A stretch of DNA of 64,000 bases, taken from assembly GCA_963070105.1 (NCBI GenBank), contig OY718805.1, positions 5,142,001 to 5,206,000 on the forward strand, written 5' to 3'. The stretch is from Litomosoides sigmodontis (lineage: Eukaryota > Nematoda > Chromadorea > Rhabditida > Onchocercidae). The notes beneath the pieces were generated by a model that saw only the letters and a program-made list of their open reading frames with translations, was not told where the DNA came from and did no database searches. Both the position numbers and the translations under genes were made by a program. Shown here one piece after another: positions 48,619-60,626 of the stretch; positions within the stretch are counted from its first letter, which is position 1, and every line of letters begins with the position of its first letter.

Positions 48619-51600
48619 ATGGCGAAATTCCGCCATCGTTTTAAAGGACAAAGTGCTGGCCGCCGCATTGCGCGAGGAAAAAGGTTAAACTATAGTTACA
48701 TTTTTCCAACGATATACGAGTAGATAGCAGTATCGTACTATATCTTGTAAAATGCTGTACTGAAGTTTGGTAAGGATTCCGTTCCTCACTTCTGTCACTT
48801 ACAGCATTAGAAGTTTAACATTTGTATGAACATTGCAGTAGTGAAAGTAATCCGTCGATAACTAGACATCGTGAAGCCGCAAGAGCAAGTCGTATCGCTG
48901 GGAAAGTACCATTTACACCGCCAGATGAAAATTACAATGTCAAAGTGAACGATGACGATGTTGTGCTGGAACAACTACCCTTGGTTACTATTGATATATC
49001 TAAGTAACTTCTCGTAAATTTAGATGCTGATCGATTACGAATGAGTTGGATTAAAGATTATGACATAGTTCTTTGTGAATCCAATATTTCCGCAAATTGT
49101 ACATAGGTTTATGACATAATAAATGATAATTTGATTTTAGCATAAAATGCAAATCGAAGATAATGAGGGAATTAGAAGTACGAGAAGTTTTTCGGACATA
49201 TCTTCGGCGAAATCACAGCTTTCACAGTTCACATCATGTACAAATTCAACCTTCGACCCCGTACATCGTATCTGGAGGTGGCTATACTTTATTCAAAATA
49301 GTTCCAAATTTAATTTGAACTGGTCTAAAGAGTCCAAAAGGACTCTTTATTTTCGTTAGCTTTGGACGAGGTGATAAAGCCCCAAATAACACTCAGTTAA
49401 ATAAAAATTCCTAACGTGCTGTGCTCAGTCATGTCCGTTATTCCTTACTTACTATCAGAAATACGATTTTTGGACTAGTATTACATGATCTATTTGTAGG
49501 TCAGGGTCAGTATTGCAAAACGAAGTGCTTGCCGTGCTTGCGGCAACTGCAGAACTGATTAAAGATAATAACGGAACAGAAAGTGATGCTGAGTATTTCA
49601 CTGCACTTTTGGCACTTATTGAAGCTATGCCTACCGTGGATGAATCCAAATTAGCTGCAGCTGTTTATTTGTTAGGCCTCGTCGCCAGGAAAGTCGACAG
49701 AAGTGTGTCACACAAATGCTTTTCTAGAGCGCATAAGGTAGCTTTATACTTTCAGGATTAAACCTGTGAAATTTCCGCCTGATTTTACCAAAAATTTATT
49801 TCTATTCACTATTAATTAGTAGTCAGTAATGAAAACATTGTAATGCATTGGCAGTGTAATTTGGATAATATTTTCTAAATGAAAAATATTCCCCAGTTTT
49901 TTATAATTCCAATTTTTCTGGGAGTTGGAGCGCCTATTCGTTACTGTTGTGCAATTCTGTTGCTGTACTTTTTGGCAGTTATTGGTAGAGGGCGTAATTT
50001 TTGTTATATTTTATTTATATGCAGATTCTGGAAAGCAAGCTTGATAGCACTCAGCTGGATGTTGCTCTGGCGAAACTTATCGGTACATTAGGAACGATAT
50101 TGCATCAACAACCCACCGGCATTTGGCAGAGCAGCAATACCAGGTTAATTTGTTCAAGATTCAGTCACTGACTGTTATATGTTTTGCTGTTTCATATTGG
50201 TGTACATCTATTGATGTTGTAGAAATAGTTTATGTGATTCTGTCGGCAAAGTACTTGTAAATTTGATGCTACGGCACATGTATAGATATTATGTTTGTCC
50301 TTGTTCATATTACTGCTACTTACTGCAAGGTGTTTGCTATCCAATAGAAAATACAAAGCCAAGCATTGCTTTGCATTCTTGGAGAGTAGAAAACTGGTAT
50401 TATTTGACATTAAAGAACCGATATTTGCATTTTGAATTATTTGAAGGGCATCACTAGTAAAAATTGAAATGTTTGCTATGCATGACAAGGCTTTGGTTCG
50501 TACCGCAGCTCGACGAACGCTACGCACCATCCTCACCGATCCTGTTATGATTACATCTAATGGTTATCATCGGGGTGCCACTGGAGTGGGAGAAGTGTTA
50601 ATCAAACAACTGAAGCAGAGTGCCTGTGAGTGATTCGCTAAGGATCTAAAAACTTTAAAACCGTTTTTGTGACTCTCATTACGTGTTTTGTTCATTTTTT
50701 TAGCTTGAATTACTCTATAATTGTGGAATTACTTTTATAATTGCAATGTTTAATGACCAATCGTAACTTTTTATTGCAGCTAATGTAGACATTGATTTAT
50801 TACTTCGGTTGTTATGTCTGGCGGAAAATATTATGCACAAAATGCCACCTTTGATATTCAAAACGTTCACGGAGACATCATTTGCATTGCTGTATGTTTC
50901 GGATTCCAGTCTAAGATGCAGAATTTTTCAATGCTTTCAAAAAATCTTGCGACAACAGCCAGCTGACGGAATTTTACCTTTTGATACTAGCATTCTACTG
51001 ATTGATTTGTTTCGTAATTTCGCATCGACAAATATGGATCCCTCTGTCACATGTTCGTGGATGGAGGTTTGTTTATGTTAAATATATAATATCCTCCTGT
51101 ATTGAATTTTGTTCAGAGAACTAGATCGGCAATGCTTTCTTTTTTTTCAATTTGATGATTTTTTGTACAATGAAGACGAATATTTGTAGGCTCTTGGTGA
51201 ATTGCATCTTTATCTCGCTTTGAAAGATCTTGCAAAATCAATGGAAATATTGAGAGCTTCATTAAAACCGATTTTCCAAACATTCGACTTGGGAATAGAT
51301 TCTGTTGCGCAGGTAACGCTTATTTTTGAGAAATATCTGTAACTGTTTTGTTTGAAGTATAATTTATTTGAGCAATATCATATGAATAAGCAGCTACATG
51401 AATGAATAGGATTGATATTTTGGAATGGCAAGAACTTCAGCATACATTTGTTTTCGCTCCCTTTTCATTTTCTTTTCCCTTTTTTTGGTTTTATTTATGA
51501 ATATTCGAGTATAAAATTTACGAAATTAGGATAAGTAGTTTTTTCAAGTTCAAATGCGAAGTTGAATCAATGTTGAATTCCTTTGTTATTTTAAAATAAT

Positions 51601-54600
51601 TTAGAAGTAAACATTGTCAATTTTTTTATTTCATTGTTTGCAGTTTTCTTGTTTTCTTGGTGTTTCTTTTGCTGGTTGTATATCTTATTATTTCAGATAA
51701 CTTATAAAGTAATTACTCGTGTAATTGAATATTGTGTTCAATCAAACGAGGAATTAGCAAGTTACTCTATTGACCTTTGCGATGAAGCTTTAAATCCACG
51801 AAGTAGTAAAGTCTGGCAATATGTTCTCCGCGTTGAAGCAAAGATATTCGAAATTTGCAGAGGTGCTATCAATCAAGAATCATTTGACCGTGCATTGAAA
51901 ACTCTGGCAGGATTGCGAAATGATGCTAATCGCTACATCACACCTGATATTGACTTGGTAATGACTTACATTTTGGCAACGATGAAGCATTTAAAATTTT
52001 CACTGGACCTTTTGAAATCTGAAAGGGTTTTCATGAAAGTGCTTTTTTTCCACTTTCCAGTTGTACTCATTGTACGGCCTATTTATATTTAATTCAAAAA
52101 ATCGAATTTAGACTGTTGGAGCAGCGGTACGACATATTGGTGCTGAGAACGTCTTGCGAGTGTTGCCGTTGGAATTGGATCCTCAAAATGTGTCACTGGT
52201 AACCCATTTTGAAAGATCTTGGCTTATGCCTGTCCTGCGCGAAAATATTTGCAACCAGTCAATTGCTTTTGCATTACAATATTTTCTACCATTAGCGCAC
52301 CGACTTCGAAAGGAAGCGCCAAGTGACGTTGTGGGACAGAAAATTTTTATTGCTATTAGTGTAAGTTAGATAATCATTATTAAATTATTATAATTTCTCT
52401 CATAAGTTAATGGGAGTTGTTTTAAATGTTAACCTTGATATAGATTTCAACACTGTTGAGAGTGGTGTTTTTCTCATATAAACTTTTTTTTCAGAACCAG
52501 TTGTGGGATTTATTACCGACTTTGTTGAGCTCAGCAACTGATTTCGAACAAAATTTTTCCCATTTAGCGGAAATTTTGGATAAAGTCTTACTTGAACAAC
52601 GAGATCTGCGTATGATAGTGTTATCTTCGCTTCGTAGTGCACTTCGTTATGCGCTTCGGCCGGATTCCATAGAAGCAAGAAAGGTACTGTAGCTTCCTAC
52701 TACTGTTTCATGAGATTTTAGAGTAGACTAGACATACATATTAATAATAGTGCTTGGTCAAAGCTACATAGGTTGTTAGATGTTCTGTAATTCATTTTGC
52801 TTTATTATTTTAGGATGTAATGCGTTTTTTTGCATACAGTTTTTTGCAAAAGTTATTTACTTTGTACACTGCATCCAATACTACCATGGAATCTGTGCAA
52901 AACATAACTGGAAATAGTTTGAAAGCTCTGCGATGTTCAGTTCTGGAAACTGTTCGCATGTATATGGACTTAACTCCAATTAATGTGATTGATAATTTTG
53001 TAAATTTGGCCGTTCAAAAGGCGCAAATTAAGGAAATGGATTTGGATCAAAAAGTATGTTTTACTTTAAATTCTACAATCGAAGAGCGAAAAGTGAGTTG
53101 TACTGTTCCAACTTTAAGGAATGTAGAACGTAATATTCTATCGATTTTATTCACGTTATTTTGGCAATTCATGTTCGCTCTTTTTGGATAAGAAAGATTT
53201 CTTTAAATTTTCAGAGAATTTATATTCTTTGTTTTTAAGATTCGGATTTTGGATCTTATGACGCTACTTGTAAAGAAAGTTAATGTGTCAGGACTAAGAA
53301 TTGTGTTTTCGACCATATATTCATGGTTTACAAGCAACGAAGTAGCGCTTCAGAAAAAAGCATTTCGAATCTTTGAAGAAATCATGAAACGGATGAGTGA
53401 TGAAGCTGTATCGCACTTCTTTGTTTCATACGTCGATGAAATAAATAATGTAATTGATCAGGTAGACATTTAAATATTATGATTACGATAAAGTTCATGA
53501 AGGTTATGTTTATTTAAAACTATATTACTGCAGGACTTAAACAGCATTGCGAAGACTGCGCGATCAGCACTTATCACCGTGTATTATGTCAAATTGAGTT
53601 CATTGACTTCATTTGAACACGCTGAAATTTTTGGAAAGAACTATCTTCCAAGAATTATTGTTTGTCTCAGCAAATCACACAATATTCGAACGCGCTCAAA
53701 TGCACTGAAATGCTTCATGAAAGTGTGCCAGCAATTAATATTTTTAGGTTCAGATGAGAGGTTAGTGCGCAGAAAAATATTTTTTTTTGGAGAATGTAAA
53801 TTAAGCTTTAAAAACTTAGGGCGAGTGATATTTTCCTGATATACGATTGAAAACTGTTTTTATTGTAAGGTTATTATAATGAAGCAAACAAACATGTGGC
53901 TTTTTTTCTATAGAGTTAATTAGCAAAACGTTTCAGCAAGAGCCCGTCGAGTGTGCTTCATCCAGTACTGAATATAATTTTTGATATGTTAAATACAGAA
54001 GGATTATGTCCAAATCAAGATTCACTTGAAATCGTTCAGTAAGTGATGTTTATGTTTGAAATTTTCTTAGATTTATAGATAATACTTTTACTTTTAGTGT
54101 CAGTACTGGATAGCCTTAATTCTAGGTAAACACAGTTTTACTGGACACAGAAAATATAGTGTTTCATAGGTTCCTGTTTTAATTAATCAGGGAGCTTAAA
54201 TACCATTATGTTAATTCTTTAATTATGCAGATCATCAACCATTGCTCTGAATATCATAGCGCAGAAATTCACCCGCATTTTGGATACTTCACTGTTGAGT
54301 CGCCTTATATCGCATGCGTGCAACTGGATTGGGGATGAACGTCCAGTGATAAGAGTGCTTGTTATCAGATTAATGCGAATGCTGGCAAAGAAGTTACCGG
54401 ACTATATAATGCAACAGTATCAAGTTAGCAAAAAATACGTATATATGACTCGCTTTGATTAAATTCTGGTTGATAGCTCCTAGACTACCGCAAATAATAT
54501 ACATTGCTACCGAATTGTAGGGATTGCTACTTTCGGCTGTGTTCGATGGTCAGTTGACGGCAGATGTTACACAAAAAGTCCGCAAAGCGAATAGGCTTTT

Positions 54601-56176
54601 ACTTGAAGTTTTAGTCGACAGATATGGTGTTGATGTTTTGTTAATTCGAACAAATAAATCGGACTGGACTAAGCAACTGAAAGCAATTGCGAAAATAAGG
54701 TTCGTTTTTGAGGCGTTTCTCACAATATTATTCTTGATCGAGATTTTTTAATTTCGAAATTGTATGAAATGCCGTTATTAGGTTAACATTTTCTATGTAG
54801 TGAGTATTGAAAGTTATAGACGTCGCCGTGAACGCCGAAGTAAAATGAAGATGTCGAATGTGGATATCAGTGGAGCGGAAGATCATGATGTAGTATCCGA
54901 AGCCGCCAGTGCTCGAACCGCGGGTGCAGATACAATATTAAATATGCTTTGTGATACAGACAGTGTATGTTTTATCCTGTAGCGTTCAAATCTTTGATTA
55001 TTGAGCAAGACGAAGTTTCAAACGATGCAGTTCGAAAATTTGGGAAAAGAGATGAACTGTACAACAGAATCGTAAACGAAGGCGTTGTATGTTGTTATTC
55101 GACATATATGTTTTTTTCAGGAAAATGAAATAGAAATGGATCAAGAATCGATTGGAGGTCGAACACGAGGCAGCTCGATTTGGTTAAAGAATGATGATGA
55201 CGAAGACATGATGGACCTGCTCGATCGAAGTAAAATACTGAAAAGGATTGCGATAAGTCGGTCTGACTTACTGAGAGATAAAAAGTGAGATTTTTCAGAA
55301 TGATCGTAATTACTCTTTTATTAGTTACGTTGACTTATTTTCTGATCAATCATGTGGTTTGTAACTAATTCCCCTATAATTTACTGAGTATCTTTCTGCT
55401 TCATTGAAGTTTTTGTGTTTTAGACCACAGAAGCTAAATGATAATGGTAATGACAAATGCAGTAGTTTCAAAGTGGCGCAAGATGGACGACTAATAATTG
55501 AAAATACGGATACAAATCAACGAGATGAAAGGAAGCGAAAGCAACTAGCAAAATTGTTAGATCTGCCGGACAAAAAAACTAAAAGGGACAGCGATTCGAA
55601 TGGTGACAGTGATAGTGATAGCGACAACAACAAAGTTTGTGTTGTATTCGCAATTTGTCATGATTTTTTCCCATAGCGATGTATGCATTTTCATGGTTCA
55701 GGAAACAACCGCTTGTGGAAGTTATTTAATTTTTAAAAGAATCTGATTCCAAATAGGTTTTGCTAAAAATTTTATTCAGATTATAAACAAGAAGTCTGGT
55801 TGCAAACCTGGTGGTAAAGGAATTCGCAGGAATGTTTATAAAAGTTCAGCTAAAACTACGTCCAACAATGAATTTTCAAAGAAACAAGCTGCTGGAGATG
55901 TGAGAAAAAAGAGTGAAAAATATGAGCCATACATATATATACCGATGAATAAACGTAGAAAGGGAAAGGTATGGCAATAGTTTAAATCTTGAACACATAA
56001 TATATAAAAGTTTTTGTCACTACTTCTCTAAAAAAAACTCTACTCGATTCTCAGTTATAGATCAAATTTCGTCTTTTATGTATACACTTTGTTTCCAGAA
56101 CGAACTGAAAATGTTAATAAAGGGGACGAACAAAGGAACCACAGCTGCTTCAAAAGTAAAGAAAGTGCGTTGCTGA
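48619..56176 (+). CDS. RRP12: RRP12-like ribosome biogenesis HEAT/ARM-repeat protein
   Basis: Nucleolar/nuclear HEAT-repeat factor for maturation and export of pre-ribosomal subunits. About 20 exons. The N-terminus is short and basic (MAKFRHRFKGQSAGRRIARG, 48619-48683). SSESNPSITRHREAARASR follows, matching human HSSDSNPAICRHRQAARSR. Later matches: FTSCTNSTFDPVHRIW near 49228; VLAVLAATAELI and EYFTALLALIEAMP in 49500-49737; ALVRTAARRTLRTIL near 50491; PLELDPQNVSLVTHFERSWL near 52166; FALQYFLPLAHRLRKEA near 52268; and RRERRSK near 54821. Toward the C-terminus are an acidic part, FKVAQDGRLIIEN (human FKVSADGRLIIRE) near 55468, PYIYIPMNKRRKGK near 55930, and a Lys-rich end at 56100-56176. The donor of exon 2 is ambiguous: 49003 breaks the frame into exon 3, whereas 48983 keeps it. 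Some small exons around 53.8-55.1 kb are approximate. Confidence 0.93.
49327..49348. repeat. Perfect 9-bp hairpin in an RRP12 intron
   Basis: AAAGAGTCC, AAAA loop, GGACTCTTT, in the intron 49278-49499. It is not followed by a T-run that would suggest a Pol III terminator. Confidence 0.85.
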
Positions 56177-56403
56177 CGGCAGTGATTTGTCATTGGCATA
56201 GTGACATTTCTATTGAAAATTCTGGTGATCAGTGCTAGTTTTAAGTAGTATTAAAATGTGAGTTTGATGTTACAGTTTTTTAAAGTCCATATATCACCAC
56301 TTAAAATCAGAATTAGGTGGGATTGCTTGTAGTGAAGGTATTATTGTTGCTTGCAGGTTGTTTTTGTTTTCTTTTTCCGTTAGGTTTCGTGGTGACATGC
56401 AGG

Positions 56404-57800
56404 TTATCGCAATGATAAAGCATCTTCTGATAATTCGATGGTAAAAACCACTGGAGCTGTGCAACTTATCGACACTGTATTGCTAACCATTTCGTTAGAT
56501 GTGCTGATAAGTTTGCCGAATGCAAGCTCTGATTTATCTGGAAACCATTTGAATTGAATATCAAAATAAAGTACAATTTATGGAAGGTGTAAAAATCGAA
56601 GGAACTGGGGCGTCTTTGTTGAGAAAACTTTCATTACGGATTTCCTGCGAATTTCTTTCTCGGAATTTGGTTGGTGAAATCTGTAACTTCCAGAAAAGAA
56701 TCAAGATTATCAAAGGCTACACAAGATTTCCTTCCAATACCTAAATTCCATTTCAAGCCACTAGACGATACGATCGTTTCACGCTGGATGAGTGGGATGA
56801 CGCCACATTTTCCCGTTAGTAGGTTCTGTCCTCCTGTGAACTCTAAGTTTGTAGAACCCTGAAAGGAGCAAATGGGTGCCAACACAGAGGGGTGAAATTA
56901 TTTAAGAATGCGATCACAAATCCAATTCTATATAAAAATAAAATTTATATACCTCGTGCAAGATTGTGACCAAATTAACACCGTCAATAATTGTAATTTC
57001 GCAGCTATCGAATTGTAGTATTGAATTTAATGATGACAACGCATGATCAAAACGTCCAGACAGGCCGCCCAAAACAATAACTTTTGATATCTTAAACTTT
57101 TTGGTATATGAGGAGGTATTCAGCATAACATTTTATCCGTTAAGAAACAATTACTGTCAAACCTTTTAACAGAATTAATTTTCGAAAACTTCTGGAAAAT
57201 TTTCCAACATACATTTAGTTTTTTAGTTCTCATCCTCTCGGCAATAATTTGCAATGCTTTGCACATGTCGGTGTAGTCTTGATCAGGTGTTTCTACGATT
57301 TCAACCTGTGATTCGAAGAATTTTCTCGCCACAATAGTAATGGAATCGAAATCGCCAGAAATCAAGTTAGGCTTTAAGTAATTTTCACTCCTGTAAATTC
57401 TATACAAAATTTTTCACTGGTCGCGGCTTAAATTTTTTTACTGACGGCTTAATATATTCGTAATGAAAGCTTACTTAACCAGAGTCATTATGAAATTAGC
57501 AGCTCCATCGGTACAGCTACGAAATGTGCTTTTGTTCCATAAATGTTGCGCTAATTTCGCTGATGATTGCTGAGGCTCTGAATTGACCCACAATACTCCA
57601 ATTTTATCTGGAAATTACTACTCTATTGATAGAAATATCCTTCATCAGTTCGACAAAATACAGCGAGAATAAGTAACTTCAATTTCACAATAACTTTTGA
57701 ATAGTCACTAGCAGAGCAGTCCGCCAACGAAAAATAACTTTTCAACTTCTACAATACCAAGTATAAGCTGAGGAGTAGGACTACTAATTTCATATTTCAT
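56404..57800 (-). CDS. TPK1: Thiamine pyrophosphokinase
   Basis: Cytosolic enzyme that transfers pyrophosphate from ATP to thiamine, making the cofactor TPP. Six exons, right to left: 57800-57758, 57607-57475, 57390-57213, 57096-56953, 56858-56741, 56537-56404. They total 750 bases, 249 residues plus stop; human TPK1 is 243. Motifs in order: STFRSCTDGAAN (human RACADGGAN), LKPNLISGDFDSI, TPDQDYTDMCKAL with the Asp-rich catalytic site, VIVLGGLSGRFDHALSSLN, GVIPLIQRETIVSSSGLKWN in the thiamine-binding domain, and LAFGKLISTSNE near the end. Catalytic and binding motifs all appear intact. The acceptor of exon 4 (AAAAAG) is weak; the others are good. It lies tail to tail with RRP12, 227 bp between stops. 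C. elegans tpk-1 is the counterpart by family. Confidence 0.95.
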
Positions 57801-57803
57801 TTT

Positions 57804-57808
57804 CTGAA
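57804..57808 (-). promoter_or_regulatory. Probable trans-splice acceptor for TPK
   Basis: On the minus strand a pyrimidine-rich run ends in CTCTCTTCAG three bases before the TPK ATG. The frame is also open upstream to a Met at 57926, but that extension does not resemble any TPK N-terminus, so spliced-leader addition here is the better reading. Confidence 0.65.
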
Positions 57809-58992
57809 GAGAGAAAAAATAGCGCCAAATATAGAGAAAATGCGCATATAAGAATTTCGAAGTGAAATAGTTCAATAAACCTTCTCTCAGTAATGGACTC
57901 AACAGTTGTATTCTTCTCATGTCCAACTAGCGAAATATCACTGGTAAGCTGAAGAAAAAGAATGTGTTATATGGCAGGGCAGAAATGCGCAAAACAGCCA
58001 TCGTTTAGGAATGATCAATTTCTCCTAAAAACTATTGCACTGAACGAAACCTTTGAATTAGAAATGAAAATGCAATTTCAAATTCATTATGCACAATGGC
58101 ATATACTTGATGGGAACCGTTTGGAATAGCGCCAGTACAAAGAGCAAATCTGACAATTGCAATAATGAAAAAAGTTCCTATGAATTTCTCCTGGAAGGCA
58201 TGGCGCGCATTGGTCACACATTACACAAATTAGTTACCCTTTGTGAACGGTGAAACCAGGTGAATGTAACCGTGTGAATGTGAAGTTTCCTTTGATTTGG
58301 GAAGAAGAAGGAAAGGAAGGCATGCATTTGAGGAGCTGTCAGCACGTTCACTTTACTTCTACAGGGAACTAGCGATTGGTTCAGAACTGATCATCGAGTG
58401 AATAACAAACCGATGGACAGATATAAACCCTTTGTTGAGTACTGCTTTCAAATGACAATCAGTACTGACGTGTGGTGATGAGAAGCAGCATGATCGGTGA
58501 CGTGGGACGTAGCTAAAATCATAACGAATAAAAAGCTTCCAACTGTTCGCAGTTCGGTTGCATGCATTTTAGCTTAACTAAGCCAACAGACCCTCTATCC
58601 TTTCTCGTTCGGTGCAAAGTTCATTGCAACTAATTGTAAGCTGGAAATTGCTTGAAGAGAAGTAAAAGGAAAATGTGTCCAACAAGCCATGCGATACTCA
58701 TCTCCACCCTTTCGAGACTAATCTTCAGGTAGCAGCCATCCTTCAGCAGCTAGCGCTATTCATTTGGTACGGTTTTATTTCAATGCGCGTCGGTTTACTC
58801 TCTGCTTGATTTGGAGGTGACATTTGAGTTGACTAGTCGCCTTCGGTAGGTACAGGTGTCGGGGAGGTGAGGGAGAAGAGGGAAGGGCGCTAACATTAAG
58901 CGGTGTTTGTGGTACGTGGCATTGTTTCCAGTACGTAAAGAGATGAGTTCGCTTTTAGATTTGGGGAATATACGGACAAGTCCTCAACAACA
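57809..58992. promoter_or_regulatory. Shared upstream region of TPK and sigma-receptor genes
   Basis: About 1.2 kb between divergent genes. No exon is supported. Sequence around 58.26-58.9 kb is less AT-rich than the surroundings and is the likely promoter zone. I see no recognisable factor site beyond short purine runs. Confidence 0.5.
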
Positions 58993-59008
58993 ATGGCTTT
59001 TATGTTGA
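58943..59008 (+). promoter_or_regulatory. Possible upstream ORF overlapping the sigma-receptor start
   Basis: An ATG at 58943 opens a 21-codon frame that runs past the main ATG at 58993 in another frame and stops at 59008. If the mRNA began upstream it could reduce translation. A TTTTAG acceptor ends at 58958, and spliced-leader addition there would remove this uORF. A TTTCCAG ending at 58931 would keep it. Confidence 0.4.
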
Positions 59009-60626
59009 CTCGCATGGTTCGTTACGTTATCTTTGCAATTGTACTATACAGTGTGGTGCAGTACATGCTACGATGGAAGTCATATTCCATTTCACCGAAG
59101 GTTTTCCGACAAGCTTGTGCTACAGCACGCGGTATACCATCATATTTTAACTTTTTCGAAGTTTAAAAGAGAAAAAAAGCTTCCTTAGTTTATGTCTGTT
59201 CGCTCTCTTATAATTTGCTTAATAATTGCTTTCACGTGGAAGAGAATTTCACTTAGAATATGAGACATAGATATGAACAGGTGAGCCATGTGGAGTGGTA
59301 GTGTAGTGAACATCTACATTTTTTCATTCGGTTTTCATTGGGGCCCAAGTATCATTACAAAATTTCGATGAATGCTTTCCTGAATTATTTCTTCATAACA
59401 GGAAATAGTGGAGTTTCGAGTGCAAATAAATTACGAAATGACTTGCGCCGTTCGTACCCGTTGCAAATCATCGACAGCAACTGGGAAGCTGTTTATGGTG
59501 GTGGTTTGAATTTACAGGCCAACGTTCTCTATGCATCTATTACCGAATTTATTATTGTTTTTCGTGCACCACATCGGACAGCAGGTTTTGCTGGTAAATT
59601 ATTTTAAGAATTTTTCCAATATTAGTTCAGAGCACATACATCTTGTCTGAAAAAGATAAAGTCCAAGTAGGAGTCAAAAAAATGCATAAGGGTGAGAAGC
59701 ATTATCTTTTTCCATAACATAGGTTTGCGATATTTAAACGATATTTAAAATGTAAAAGAGAAATTATGAGGAAGAGTAATATAGTGCTCTCCGATAATGT
59801 TATTAATGTAATCGTTGTTATAATTGAGGGATGACTGCATATTTATAATTGGTGAAGGACAAAACATGCCTCATAGTTTTAACATATTGATAACATTAAG
59901 CTATATCGTGTGGGAGATCTTGGACTTAGTGATTGGATCGAAAAATAATTGGGCATTATCTCTTTTTGATTTGTTACATATTTAAAATTCTTGATCTCTA
60001 ATGTCTGAAAATTTTTCTTTTTTAGGGTGGCACTGGGTGAACAGCACATGTACAGTTTTGAACGGCGAAATAGTGCGTACTGCTTATGGCGCTTATAATA
60101 ATAATTTGGAGAAATTTGAACCTGGTTGGTTGATATTCTTTGATTATAATCCAATACTAGGGCATTAACAGAGTATTGGATAGAGCCACAAGTCATCACA
60201 ATTAAAATTTCTAAAACACCGCTTTTAAACGATGTTTCAAAAAAAATTGTGTCATGATTTTCGGTTTGCCCAGTTGAAAGTTTTACTGTTTTCAGCATGT
60301 TTTTTCACCTATAGCGATAAACTTAGGACGTAACTCTCAACCCCTACTAAACCATCTGTAATAATCCAGGTCAGAACTTTCGTCACGGTGAATTTGAACG
60401 ATATACATATGAATTCGCACCGGATTCATATATGGCATGCTATGGACGCGGTGCTGTACCTTTGAGTACTGCGTGGATGGGGATGGGTTCTCTTGCAAGT
60501 GGTGATCCGATTTCGTTTGCGAAGCTGCTATATATCTATATCAATGCTTGTGTTCACCAGGTTAAGCAGTCAGCGGTAAAAACATTCAATTATTATAAGT
60601 CTAGGGCTCTTAAGACTGAGTTGTAA
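58993..60626 (+). CDS. SIGMAR1: Sigma-1 receptor / ERG2-family ER membrane protein
   Basis: Family members are ER proteins with one N-terminal transmembrane helix and a cupin-like ligand-binding beta-barrel; fungal ERG2 is a sterol C8-C7 isomerase and animal sigma-1 is a ligand-regulated chaperone. Four exons, 58993-59131, 59402-59593, 60026-60124 and 60370-60626, keep phase and give 228 residues; human sigma-1 is 223. Residues about 9-25 form the membrane helix. Matches are LRNDLRRSYPLQIID (human IHELRRLHPGHVLQD), NVLYASITEFIIVFRAPHRT (human LLHASLSEYVLLFGTAVGS), GWHWVNSTCTVLNGEI, FEPG, YEFAPDSYMACYGRGAVPLS (human WGPNTWMVEYGRGVIPST) and LLYIYINACVHQ. The barrel Glu of SEYVLLFG is kept as TEF. 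The C-terminus is KTEL, an ER-retrieval-like tetrapeptide. Splicing at 60561 to an exon near 60662 would remove it, but the read-through end fits family length better. Confidence 0.92.

Noticed and set aside
49147..49359. Extending RRP12 exon 3 through 49359
   Set aside because: The conserved segment ends at HRIW, with a donor at 49278; the remainder contains the AAAGAGTCC hairpin and has no similarity.
48448..56176. First idea that this HEAT gene was a second condensin subunit (CAP-D3)
   Set aside because: The N-terminal SSESNP..HR..AA block, the ERSWL and FLPLAHRL segments, and the DGRLII and YIPMNK C-terminal motifs match RRP12.
57708..57926. Longer TPK N-terminus starting at 57926
   Set aside because: The added residues do not resemble TPK, and a strong CTCTCTTCAG acceptor precedes the ATG at 57800.
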